Assembly: GCA_016124635.1 (NCBI GenBank)
Contig: WGNJ01000004.1
Span: 186,001-250,000 of the forward strand
Source: Alphaproteobacteria bacterium
Lineage (GTDB): Bacteria; Pseudomonadota; Alphaproteobacteria; Micropepsales; Micropepsaceae
Direction of reading: 5' to 3'
DNA length: 64,000 bases
Part shown: piece by piece, positions 50,081 to 58,002 of the stretch
How positions within the stretch are numbered: the first letter of the stretch is position 1
Layout of the letters: every line of letters starts with the position of its first letter
Program-made: the position numbers and the translations under genes
The notes under the pieces: model-generated
Told to the model about the DNA's origin: nothing
Seen by the model: the letters and a program-made list of their open reading frames with translations, nothing else
Database searches by the model: none

Positions 50081-50425
50081 ATGCAATCGCCGACCATCAC
50101 CTACGACCAGTTCCTGACGGTCGACATCCGCATCGGCACCGTGGTCGAAGCCATGCCCTTCCCGGAAGCGCGCAAGCCCGCGATCAAGCTCGTCATCGAC
50201 TTCGGCCCCGAGATCGGCCGCAAGAAGAGCTCCGCGCAAATCACGCAGCACTACAAGCCTGACGATCTGGTCGGCCGGCAGGTTTGCGGCGTCGTCAATT
50301 TTCCCCCGCGCCAGATCGGCCCGTTCATCTCCGAGGTTCTGACGTTGGGCTTCCACGACAAGCACGGTTACGTCGTGCTGGCGAATGTCGACCAGTCCGT
50401 CCCGAACGGCGCGCGTTTGCTCTAG
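50081..50425 (+). CDS. csaA: tRNA-binding protein CsaA
   Basis: A 114-residue OB-fold protein of the CsaA family: VDIRIGTVVEAMPFPEARKPAIKL and VVNFPPRQIGPFISEVLTLG match the tRNA-binding/chaperone family related to the C-terminal domain of methionyl-tRNA synthetase. CsaA is a secretion-related chaperone in Bacillus; the role in this organism is unknown. It ends with a four-base overlap with the convergent P450 gene. Confidence 0.94.
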   Translation: MQSPTITYDQFLTVDIRIGTVVEAMPFPEARKPAIKLVIDFGPEIGRKKSSAQITQHYKPDDLVGRQVCGVVNFPPRQIGPFISEVLTLGFHDKHGYVVLANVDQSVPNGARLL

Positions 50426-51648
50426 GCGGCCGTCGCCAGAATCTCGTGATACCGATCCGTGCGGCGCGGATCCTTCACGGGCGTGGTCGTGACGAGCCTG
50501 ATATTGGGCAAATGGTCTGCGATCGCCTCGATTGCAAGCTGTCCCTCGAACCGAGCGAGCGCAGAACCGATGCAGAAATGCGGCCCCGTTCCGAACGACA
50601 AGATCGGCACGGACGGACGGCGGCGAATGTCGAAGCGATCGCCGTCGGGAAATTTCTCCGAATCGCGGTTCGCGGCGCCGAGCCCGACACGAACCGTATC
50701 GCCCGAACCGATCGTCTTGCCGCGCATCGTAACGCCCTCGGTTGCACGGCGATTTGTCGTCGTCGACTGCAGCGGATGATGAAAGCGCAAGATCTCTTCG
50801 ATGGCGCCAGGAATCAACTCACGATCGGATTTGACGGCCTCCCACTGCTCCCGATGAGACAACAAGATGAAGAGGCCGCTCGATATCATCCGCTCCGTCG
50901 TGGTGCCCGCCGCCGTATAGATCGTGCTGATCGCGGACGACATCTCCGCTTCGTTTAGCCGGCTGCCCTCTTCCTCTACCGCGATGAGCGCGGTCAGCAA
51001 ATCGTCTTGCGGCGCACTTCGCCGTTCCGCGATCAAGTCCTTGATATAGCGGCCCACCCACTTGACCGACGCGAGCCCCTTTGCCCAGCTCTCCTCCGAT
51101 CGCTTCGGTGCAAGCAGCGCCGCCGATTCTTCGAATGCCACACGAAAGCGCTCGCGATCTTGCGTCGGGATGCCGATGATTTCGCTGGCGACGATGATCG
51201 GAAGATGGAAGGCGAAATCGGTGACGAGATCGAAGCGCGGCTTGCGCTTCATGCTGTCGATCAGTTCGCCGACGACTTCCAGAATGCGCCCGCGCCGCTC
51301 CTCGACCTGCCGTCGCGAAAACGCACTGTTCACCAGCATCCGAATGCGCGTGTGATCGGGCGGATCCATTTGATTGAAGGACGCCGCCAGGGACCGACTG
51401 AACGATTTCTCATCGCCCGACTGCTGGCTCCCAGACGCACTCAGGCTAGATGTGCCGAAACCGGCTGCGGCGCTCGAGAAACGCTTGGTGTCCTGAAGCA
51501 CGGCGACAACGTCGTCATAGCGCGTCAAATACCAAAATCCGTGCCGCGACCAATGAACGGGATCTTCGGCGCGAAGCCGGTTGAGCGTCGGCACCGGATC
51601 GCATTCGAAATCGTAGTCGTAGAGATCCGGTTGAAACGATGCGATCAC
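50422..51648 (-). CDS. cytochrome P450
   Basis: A 408-residue soluble bacterial P450. The heme loop FGTGPHFCIG provides the thiolate ligand C359; the ExxR motif is in EEILRF. The I-helix reads AAGTTTERM, where the usual acidic residue of the (A/G)GxE/DT motif is threonine. Substrate unknown; no ferredoxin or reductase partner is adjacent, so it depends on redox partners elsewhere. The stop overlaps csaA by four bases; upstream is the EnvZ-like gene on the same strand. Confidence 0.92.
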   Translation of the reverse strand: MIASFQPDLYDYDFECDPVPTLNRLRAEDPVHWSRHGFWYLTRYDDVVAVLQDTKRFSSAAAGFGTSSLSASGSQQSGDEKSFSRSLAASFNQMDPPDHTRIRMLVNSAFSRRQVEERRGRILEVVGELIDSMKRKPRFDLVTDFAFHLPIIVASEIIGIPTQDRERFRVAFEESAALLAPKRSEESWAKGLASVKWVGRYIKDLIAERRSAPQDDLLTALIAVEEEGSRLNEAEMSSAISTIYTAAGTTTERMISSGLFILLSHREQWEAVKSDRELIPGAIEEILRFHHPLQSTTTNRRATEGVTMRGKTIGSGDTVRVGLGAANRDSEKFPDGDRFDIRRRPSVPILSFGTGPHFCIGSALARFEGQLAIEAIADHLPNIRLVTTTPVKDPRRTDRYHEILATAA

Positions 51649-51657
51649 GGCGGTCTC

Positions 51658-52992
51658 CTACACAGGCAAGCGCACCACCGCCCGCAATCCGCCGAAACGG
51701 CTGTCGGAAAGCGTGACGTCGCCACCATGACCGCGGGCGATGTCCCGCGCGATCGCGAGACCTAGTCCGACGCTGCCGGACGCTAAGGTGCGCGCACCCT
51801 CGAGACGATAGAAGGGACGGAAGACCTCTTCCCGCTTGTCGACAGGAATGCCGGGGCCGTCGTCTTCGACTGTGATCTCGACCGCGTTGCCTTTCTCAGC
51901 CGCGCTGAGCTCGGCACGGCTGCCGTAGCGCAACGCATTGTCGACGAGATTGGTCAGGCAGCGTCGCATCGCGTTCGGCCGCACCTGCACGACTAGATCG
52001 CCGGCGAGATTGACATCGACGGCCTTGCTCGGCGCATTCGCCGCGGCTTTCCGTCCGGCATTCACCGCAATGTCGCGCAAGAGTTGGCCGATATCCGTCT
52101 CGGCCGCCAGCTCGCCACCCTGTCCGCGCGCAAAGGCCAGGTACTCATCGAGCATGTGCTCCATCTCGGAGAGGTCGTCCTTAAGCGCCTCTGCTTCGGT
52201 GCCGGGCATCATCGCCAGCTCGAGCTTCATGCGGGTCAACGGCGTCCGCAGATCATGACTGACGCCGGCCAGCATATCCGTCCGCTGCTGCACGAAGCGC
52301 GAGATGCGCTCGCGCATATCAAGAAACGCCAAAGCCGCGCGCCTCACCTCGGTCGCGCCCGCGGGATGAAAGTCGGGTACGTCTCGGCCTTTGCCGAATG
52401 CCTCTGCCGCATCGGCCAGGCGTTCGATCGGTCGTATCTGGTTGCGAAGAAAAAGGATTGCGACCGACAGCACGATCACGCCGGCGCCCGTGATCCAAAG
52501 CACCCAGATATGCGTATTTGTCGACATGACGCGCTTACGCTCGACGACGAAGCGAACGACGCTGGAGTCGAGCTGAACGCGAATGTCGACGTCGTCCGGC
52601 GAGCTGAACGCATCGATCCAAGTCGGCCGTCCGATTCTCACCGAAAGTTCCCGCACGAACACTTGCTTCAGCACGTCGTAGGCGTCCGATTCCGTATCCG
52701 GAATGCGCGCATTGGGAATGACCTCCGCATGCATGCCGAACGATGCATCCGTGAGCGCCGGAAGATCCTTTTCGAATTTCACCGGTCCAACGCTGTTATA
52801 GGTCGCCATCACCATGCCGATTTGCGCCGAAACACCGCGCGCCATTCGCATCGTCACCGACTCCCACTGCCGGTCGAACAGCAAATAGCTCACCGCCGCC
52901 TGAAGCAGCACCATCGGCATGACGATAATCAGCAGCGACCGCCCGAAAAGACCGCGCGGAAGATACCGTCGTGACAGGCTACGTGTGCTCAT
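51658..52992 (-). CDS. EnvZ-type sensor histidine kinase
   Basis: A 444-residue inner-membrane kinase with two transmembrane helices (about 17-38 and 162-183) enclosing a periplasmic sensor, then HAMP (about 184-236), HisKA with H246 in AGVSHDLRTPLTRM, and HATPase with DDGPGIP and VGLGLAIARDIA boxes. It is the cognate kinase of the OmpR-type regulator three bases upstream. The stimulus is unknown; EnvZ/OmpR systems usually respond to osmolarity or acid. Confidence 0.93.
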   Translation of the reverse strand: MSTRSLSRRYLPRGLFGRSLLIIVMPMVLLQAAVSYLLFDRQWESVTMRMARGVSAQIGMVMATYNSVGPVKFEKDLPALTDASFGMHAEVIPNARIPDTESDAYDVLKQVFVRELSVRIGRPTWIDAFSSPDDVDIRVQLDSSVVRFVVERKRVMSTNTHIWVLWITGAGVIVLSVAILFLRNQIRPIERLADAAEAFGKGRDVPDFHPAGATEVRRAALAFLDMRERISRFVQQRTDMLAGVSHDLRTPLTRMKLELAMMPGTEAEALKDDLSEMEHMLDEYLAFARGQGGELAAETDIGQLLRDIAVNAGRKAAANAPSKAVDVNLAGDLVVQVRPNAMRRCLTNLVDNALRYGSRAELSAAEKGNAVEITVEDDGPGIPVDKREEVFRPFYRLEGARTLASGSVGLGLAIARDIARGHGGDVTLSDSRFGGLRAVVRLPV

Positions 52993-52995
52993 TTC

Positions 52996-53715
52996 TCAAC
53001 CGACGCGATCTGGCACCAGCACATAGCCGATGCCGCGCACCGTCTGCAGATAAAGCGGCATCTTCGGATCGTTTTCAATCTTGCGCCTCAGTCTCGTGAT
53101 CTGCACGTCGACCGTGCGCTCCAAAACCTCACCCATCTTCTGCGAAAGGTCGGAACGCGTAAACGTCGTACCGGGTGCAGCCGCCATCACCCGCATCAGC
53201 GACAACTCCGCCGAAGTCAGTTTGACCGGATTGCCGTGGCGCGTCAGTTCTCCGCGCTCAGGATCGAACCGGCAAGCGCCGAGCAGCAATGTCTGACGCT
53301 GTGGCTCCACCGGCGTGCCCGCGCGCCGCAAGATGGTCGCAATACGGAGCAGAAGCTCGCGCGGCTCGAACGGCTTCGGCAGATAGTCGTCCGCGCCTCG
53401 CTCGAGCCCGTGAATGCGATCGACCGATTCGCCCCGCGCCGTGAGAAGCAAAATCGGCACGCTCGAATTCTCGCGAATGTGTTGGGTCAGCGAGAAGCCG
53501 TCTTCGCCAGGCATCATCACGTCGAGAACGATGAAATCGAAGGTCAAGCTCGCAAGCAACTGCCGCGCCTCGGTCGCATCCTTGGCGACAGTAACGCGAT
53601 AGCCGTTCTCGGACAGGTAGCGCTGCAGCAGTGTGCGAATGCGTGTGTCGTCGTCGACAACCAGCAAGTGCTGCACCGATTTGTCCGCCGGCAGGTTTCT
53701 GGCTTCCATCGTCAT
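52996..53715 (-). CDS. OmpR-type response regulator
   Basis: A 239-residue regulator: receiver domain with D65 and a K in LPKPFEP, then a winged-helix DNA-binding domain (about 140-235, with FTRSDLSQKMGEVLERTVDVQITRLRRKIE in part). The first ATG overlaps the marR stop (ATGA), and a second ATG two codons on is possible. It belongs to the marR-ompR-envZ unit. Confidence 0.94.
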   Translation of the reverse strand: MTMEARNLPADKSVQHLLVVDDDTRIRTLLQRYLSENGYRVTVAKDATEARQLLASLTFDFIVLDVMMPGEDGFSLTQHIRENSSVPILLLTARGESVDRIHGLERGADDYLPKPFEPRELLLRIATILRRAGTPVEPQRQTLLLGACRFDPERGELTRHGNPVKLTSAELSLMRVMAAAPGTTFTRSDLSQKMGEVLERTVDVQITRLRRKIENDPKMPLYLQTVRGIGYVLVPDRVG

Positions 53716-54197
53716 CGTCTGGCAATCAGGCGCAGCACGCCTGCCCGTTCTTGCTCGGCCAACAGTCCCGTCAACACTTGTCGAAACCCGGCGACAGCTT
53801 CCGCGCCTGCTTCGCGATAGGCCTTGGCGAAGCGGTTGCGCTGCAGCGTCGCGAGTTCGGTTTCCAACGCCTGGCCCTTTGCTGTCAATTTTAGCAGCCG
53901 CTGCCGCCGATCCCGCGTGCCCGTCGTCAAGGCGATCAATCCGTCGTCGACCAGCTGTTTGATAACCCGGCTGAGCGATTGTTTCGTGATGCCCAGGATA
54001 CTCAAAAGATCCGATACGGGCATCCCCGGATGTCGCGCAATGAAGTGTAATGCGCGATGATGCGCGCGACCGAGACCAATGGTTTGCAGCCGCTCATCGG
54101 CGGCGCGGCTGAAATCGCGCATCGCGAAGAAGAACAGCTCGATGCCGTCCATCAGTTCTTCTTCGCGCAGATAGAGAAGCGAGGGTTGAGGCTTCAT
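53712..54197 (-). CDS. MarR-family transcriptional regulator
   Basis: A 161-residue MarR regulator: winged helix with GMPVSDLLSILGITKQSLSRVIKQL and the wing TGTRDRRQRLLKLTAKG, flanked by dimerisation helices. It is the first gene of the unit with the OmpR/EnvZ pair and is divergent from ilvE. An inverted repeat at 54215-54235 in front of it is a likely operator. The ligand is unknown. Confidence 0.92.
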   Translation of the reverse strand: MKPQPSLLYLREEELMDGIELFFFAMRDFSRAADERLQTIGLGRAHHRALHFIARHPGMPVSDLLSILGITKQSLSRVIKQLVDDGLIALTTGTRDRRQRLLKLTAKGQALETELATLQRNRFAKAYREAGAEAVAGFRQVLTGLLAEQERAGVLRLIARR

Positions 54198-54214
54198 CAG
54201 CTATGCGCGTGCGT

Positions 54215-54235
54215 TATGGCAGACATACTGCCATA
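54215..54235. promoter_or_regulatory. palindromic operator between marR and ilvE
   Basis: TATGGCAG (54215-54222) and CTGCCATA (54228-54235) are perfect 8-bp arms around ACATA, a size typical of MarR operators. It begins 18 bases before the marR ATG. A further sequence around 54270-54287 has TACTGGCCATA, resembling one half-site, and contains a possible -10 element (TATACT at 54274-54279) for ilvE. Confidence 0.6.
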
Positions 54236-54323
54236 GTAGGCTCTGAGCCTGTACCCCCGCAAGCGAGCAGCCATATACTGGCCATATCGCTTCGCGCACG
54301 ACTTCAGAACAAGGTTACTCGAC

Positions 54324-55208
54324 ATGGCGCTGATTCCCTTCGACGACCGCGACGGCTTCATCTGGATGGACGGCAAGATGCTGCCCTGGCGGGAGGCGAA
54401 GCTTCACGTGCTCACGCATGGCCTGCACTACGGCTCCTGCATCTTCGAAGGGCAACGCGTCTACAACAGCAAGATCTTCAAGCTCGAGGAACACACGGCG
54501 CGCCTCTTCAACTCCGCCGAGGTCATGGGATTCAAGATTCCCTTTACCCAACAACAGATCAACGAGGCATGCCGACAGGTTGCCGAGGCCCAGGGCTTCG
54601 CCGACGCATACATGCGTCCCGTCGCATGGCGCGGCAGCGAGCAGATGTCGGTGAGCGCGCAGAACGCCAAGATTCACGTCGCCATCGGCGTGTGGGAATG
54701 GCCTTCGATGTTCGATCCGGAGATCAAGAAGAACGGCATCAAGCTCGATATCGCGCGCTGGCGCCGCCCGGCGCCCGATACGACACCATGGAAGGCGAAG
54801 GCCGCCGGCCTCTACATGATCTGCACGTTGTCGAAACACGAGGCCGAAGCCAAAGGCTGTCAGGACGCGATGATGTACGACTATCGTGGTCTCGTCGCCG
54901 AGGCGACCGGCGCGAACATCTTCTTCGTCAAGGAAGGCAAGCTGTTTACGCCCTATGCCGATTGCTTCCTTGACGGCATCACACGCAAAACGGTGATCGG
55001 CCTCGCGCGGAACCGACAGATCGATGTCGTCGAAAAATATATTCAAAGTTCTGAGGTTGGCGACTTCGAAGAGTGCTTCCTCACCGGCTCCGCCGCCGAG
55101 GTGTCGCCGGTCGGCCGAATTGGTGACTGGAAGTTTAAGGTCGGCAAGCTGACGCAGACATTGGCCGACGACTATGCCAATACCGTTCGTGGCAAACGCG
55201 TGAACTGA
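54324..55208 (+). CDS. ilvE: branched-chain amino acid aminotransferase
   Basis: IlvE transfers the amino group in the last step of leucine, isoleucine and valine synthesis. The 294-residue fold-type IV PLP enzyme has the catalytic lysine K159 (in AKAAGLYM), the cofactor-contact E193 (in EATGANIFF), the arginine-containing LHYGSCIFEG loop near the start, and LTGSAAEVSPV near the end. It is divergent from marR, an arrangement common in Rhizobiales. Confidence 0.93.
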   Translation: MALIPFDDRDGFIWMDGKMLPWREAKLHVLTHGLHYGSCIFEGQRVYNSKIFKLEEHTARLFNSAEVMGFKIPFTQQQINEACRQVAEAQGFADAYMRPVAWRGSEQMSVSAQNAKIHVAIGVWEWPSMFDPEIKKNGIKLDIARWRRPAPDTTPWKAKAAGLYMICTLSKHEAEAKGCQDAMMYDYRGLVAEATGANIFFVKEGKLFTPYADCFLDGITRKTVIGLARNRQIDVVEKYIQSSEVGDFEECFLTGSAAEVSPVGRIGDWKFKVGKLTQTLADDYANTVRGKRVN

Positions 55209-55287
55209 AAACCTGAGGAGCCTTTGCCAAAGCCTTTACCGTACCTGTGTTTGGATGAGCCAGACGCGGGTAAGGCGAGCTCCTCAC

Positions 55288-55857
55288 ATGTCTCTCAAAG
55301 ATATCTTTTCATGGATCGCGGGCGACGACTCGCGTGACGCATCTCCAAAGAGCACGGTTCTTCCAGTGCCGTCGATGAACGGCGAAAATACCGACCCGGA
55401 ACCCGGCAAGATACTGTCGATGGAATGGAGCACCGGGTTCGGCAAGAGGGGCGACGCCGCGTCGGATGCGTTCATGGCGGACGCGCGCCGCGAGATCGAC
55501 CGGCTGCGCGATGAAGTCATGAAGAACCCCGGCGCCTTTGGCAAACGGCAGGTCTCTCAATCAGTGAGCACCTTCGCGCCGAAGATCGAAGAAACACCCT
55601 CGGCGTACAAGCTTTCGGTCGACCTCACGGACTACGCGGAGAAGGACGTCAAGGTCCAAGCTCGCGATGACATGCTTATCGTGAACGCCGAAAAACAATC
55701 GGACGTTCAGAGCGGCGGATCGACGCGTCTTTTCAAAGAGCATTTCGTGAAGCGTTTGGAGCGGCTGATCCCGTTTGAGCAACCGATCGACCCCGGCACG
55801 CTCGTGTCGACGTTCGAGAACGGCGTTCTGAACGTCACCGTGCAAAAGAAGCAATAG
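55288..55857 (+). CDS. small heat-shock protein (Hsp20 family), long N-terminal arm
   Basis: A 189-residue Hsp20 protein. The alpha-crystallin domain is at about residues 92-185 (SAYKLSVDLTDYAEKDVKVQ, then ERLIPFEQPIDP and FENGVLNVTV). The first 90 residues are an unusually long, charged region with a coiled-coil-prone stretch (SDAFMADARREIDRLRDEV). The start could also be the ATG at 55255. The protein stops right after the domain and lacks the C-terminal I-x-I motif. The gene lies 79 bases after ilvE. Confidence 0.9.
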   Translation: MSLKDIFSWIAGDDSRDASPKSTVLPVPSMNGENTDPEPGKILSMEWSTGFGKRGDAASDAFMADARREIDRLRDEVMKNPGAFGKRQVSQSVSTFAPKIEETPSAYKLSVDLTDYAEKDVKVQARDDMLIVNAEKQSDVQSGGSTRLFKEHFVKRLERLIPFEQPIDPGTLVSTFENGVLNVTVQKKQ

Positions 55858-56116
55858 CCAGACGTCGCTAGGCCTGGAAGCGCGACCAAATCTGCTGTTT
55901 GCACGAACGAAATCGCTTCTGATTTTGATCGACATCAACAGCCGGCCGGCCAATCCGTGCGATATTGTTATTGGTTTCTCGGCTGCGAGATTCGAGCGCG
56001 GCGCCCTCTTCCACGAAAGACGTGGGATTGAATCTGGCGAACGCCGCCCTACCTCATAGCCGAATTCCAGCACGTCCTCGGGTGTTCGAGCCCATCGCAG
56101 TCTGTCGCTAGTGAGG

Positions 56117-56142
56117 CTTGTTCCACCGCGGACCAACCTTAT
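56117..56142 (+). promoter_or_regulatory. possible heat-shock (RpoH) promoter element of the second Hsp20 gene
   Basis: CTTG at 56117-56120 and CTTAT at 56138-56142 with a 17-base spacer resemble the alphaproteobacterial RpoH consensus (CTTG-N17/18-CYTAT). It would place the start only a few bases before the ATG at 56154 and after the GGAG site, so the match may be chance. The rest of the 296-base gap (55858-56153) shows no gene. Confidence 0.25.
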
Positions 56143-56153
56143 GGAGCACGACC

Positions 56154-56666
56154 ATGGCATTTAGAGACCTGATTCCGTCACGCCGCATGCGCAATGAAGT
56201 CGCCGACCCGATGCGCGATCCCTTCTTCAGCTTCCGCTCGCAGATGGATCGGCTGTTCGACGACTTCTTCAGCGACGTCGGCCCCGGCCGCTTCTTGGCG
56301 CCGACCACCCGTTCCTTCTTCAGCGGCGCGAATTGGCCCAGCATCGAGGTCAATGAGACCGAGAACGAATATCGCGTCACCGCCGAGATCTCCGGCATGG
56401 AGGAAAAGGACGTCAACCTCTCGTTGAAGGAGAACGTCCTGACCATCAGCGGTGAGAAGCGCGGCGACACGCAGCAGGACGACAAGACCCGTCGCGTGAG
56501 CGAGCACTTCTACGGCCGCTTCGAGCGCGTGATCCCGTTCGACGTCGAAATCGACGCCGACAAGGTCGCGGCCAAGTTCAAATCCGGCTTGCTGACGGTG
56601 ATCTTGCCGAAGAATCCGAAAGCCCAGGACACCGGCCGTCGGATACAGATTTCCTCGTCGCAGTAA
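56154..56666 (+). CDS. small heat-shock protein (Hsp20 family)
   Basis: A 170-residue chaperone of the typical proteobacterial Hsp20 form: N-terminal arm with RSQMDRLFDDFFSDV (about 25-45), alpha-crystallin domain (about 60-155, WPSIEVNETENEYRV ... FKSGLLTVILPK), and a C-terminal RRIQISSSQ with an I-x-I motif for oligomer assembly. GGAG lies ten bases before the ATG. Its stop is four bases from the convergent moaE stop. Confidence 0.94.
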   Translation: MAFRDLIPSRRMRNEVADPMRDPFFSFRSQMDRLFDDFFSDVGPGRFLAPTTRSFFSGANWPSIEVNETENEYRVTAEISGMEEKDVNLSLKENVLTISGEKRGDTQQDDKTRRVSEHFYGRFERVIPFDVEIDADKVAAKFKSGLLTVILPKNPKAQDTGRRIQISSSQ

Positions 56667-56670
56667 TCGC

Positions 56671-57117
56671 TTAACGCCAGCGCGCGGCGGCTTCATCGTC
56701 GCTGCCGCGCGCTTCGACCCAGCGCTCGCCGCTCTCGCGCAACTCACGCTTCCAGAACGGCGCGCGCGTTTTCAAATAATCCATCAAAAACAGCGCGGCC
56801 TCGAAGGCGTCGCTGCGATGATGCGAAAGCGTCGCAACGAGGACGATGCGATCGCCTGGCAGAAGTTCGCCGTGCCGATGGACGATCAGCACATCGAGCA
56901 ATGGCCAACGTACGCGCGCCTCCTCCTCGACACGCATGAGCTCGCGCTCCGTCATGCCCGGAAAATGCTCCAGCGTCATCGACTTCAGCCGGTCGCCCTC
57001 TGCATCGTCGCGTACCTGGCCCGTGAAGCTGACGACGGCGCCCACGTCGGTTCGCCCGCGCGTCAACGCCTCGATCTCCGTGCCGACGTCAAAATCCTGT
57101 CGCTGCACGCGGATCAT
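56671..57117 (-). CDS. moaE: molybdopterin synthase catalytic subunit MoaE
   Basis: MoaE with MoaD converts precursor Z to molybdopterin. The 148-residue protein has the family motifs GAVVSFTGQVRD, LEHFPGM, VLIVHRHGELLPGD, and the catalytic-lysine region MDYLKTRAPFWKRE. It starts two bases after moaD and is the last gene of the long minus-strand series. Confidence 0.96.
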   Translation of the reverse strand: MIRVQRQDFDVGTEIEALTRGRTDVGAVVSFTGQVRDDAEGDRLKSMTLEHFPGMTERELMRVEEEARVRWPLLDVLIVHRHGELLPGDRIVLVATLSHHRSDAFEAALFLMDYLKTRAPFWKRELRESGERWVEARGSDDEAAARWR

Positions 57118-57119
57118 GC

Positions 57120-57371
57120 TCAGCCGCCCGTCACGGGGGGAAAGAACGCCACCTCGTCGCCTGCTCCGACGGGCGCCGCAAAGCTCGCGTGCTCTTGATT
57201 GATCGCGACACGCACCCGCTTCAAATCAGCCAACGCGTCGGCATAGCCTTCCCCGCGCAAGACGAGCCAAGCCGCCAGATCGCCGGCTGTACGAACGTTG
57301 GCAGGCGGGTCGACGACTTCTTCGCTCCGGCCGATCTTCTGCCGTACCCAAGCGAAGTAGAGCAGTTTCAC
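57120..57371 (-). CDS. moaD: molybdopterin synthase sulfur carrier subunit MoaD
   Basis: An 83-residue ubiquitin-like protein ending in the Gly-Gly (FFPPVTGG) that is adenylated and thiocarboxylated before sulfur transfer. It starts at a GTG that overlaps the pgsA stop as GTGA; the open frame continues upstream inside pgsA but is not part of the protein. moaE follows after two bases. Confidence 0.95.
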   Translation of the reverse strand: MKLLYFAWVRQKIGRSEEVVDPPANVRTAGDLAAWLVLRGEGYADALADLKRVRVAINQEHASFAAPVGAGDEVAFFPPVTGG

Positions 57372-57973
57372 GACGCACGCTCCGGTGTCGCCGCGCCCGG
57401 CGGGACCTTGGGTTCCGGTCCGGACATGTGCGCGAGATTGGCCTGCACGTAGACGTAGCCCGTGTAGAGCGTCAGCAATGCCGCCAGCCACAACGCGATG
57501 ATCCCGAGCAGGCTCAGATAACCGAATTGCCCTTCGACCGCCGGCGCGCCGATCAGCACCGACAGCGCGATCACCTGCACCGTCGTTTTGAATTTTGCAA
57601 TTCCGGACACCGGAACGTGCACGGCGATGCTGGCCAGGAATTCCCGCATCCCGGACACCAGAATCTCGCGCGCCAAAATAACCAGGGCCGGCACCAGGAC
57701 GAGCCCTTTGATCTCGCTGTTGTAGACCAGCATCATCAGCGCCGCGGCAACCAGCAGCTTGTCGGCGATCGGATCGAGCATTTGACCAAGGCGCGACTCC
57801 GCATTGCGCGCCCGCGCAATGATCCCGTCCGCATAGTCTGTAATCGCCGCAATTAGAAACAGCACCAACGCGATCCAGCGTCCAGTCGGCAGCGGCAGGA
57901 AGAACGCCATGACGAACAAAGGCACAAGCGCGATGCGCGCCAAGGTCAGGAAATTCGGAAGATGATCACCCAT
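57368..57973 (-). CDS. pgsA: CDP-diacylglycerol-glycerol-3-phosphate 3-phosphatidyltransferase
   Basis: PgsA makes phosphatidylglycerophosphate, the first committed step to phosphatidylglycerol and cardiolipin. The 201-residue membrane protein has several helices and the CDP-alcohol phosphatidyltransferase signature, DYADGIIAR followed by G and two aspartates in GQMLDPIADK. It lies 29 bases after uvrC and overlaps moaD by four bases; uvrC-pgsA-moaD-moaE is the usual alphaproteobacterial order. Confidence 0.96.
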   Translation of the reverse strand: MGDHLPNFLTLARIALVPLFVMAFFLPLPTGRWIALVLFLIAAITDYADGIIARARNAESRLGQMLDPIADKLLVAAALMMLVYNSEIKGLVLVPALVILAREILVSGMREFLASIAVHVPVSGIAKFKTTVQVIALSVLIGAPAVEGQFGYLSLLGIIALWLAALLTLYTGYVYVQANLAHMSGPEPKVPPGAATPERAS

Positions 57974-58002
57974 AACGCCACCTTACCACGCTACTGAACC
58001 GA

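Noticed and set aside
56117..56142. Firm RpoH promoter for the second Hsp20
   Set aside because: The -10 element is only 12 bases before the ATG and the ribosome site would be outside the transcript; listed only as a low-confidence element.
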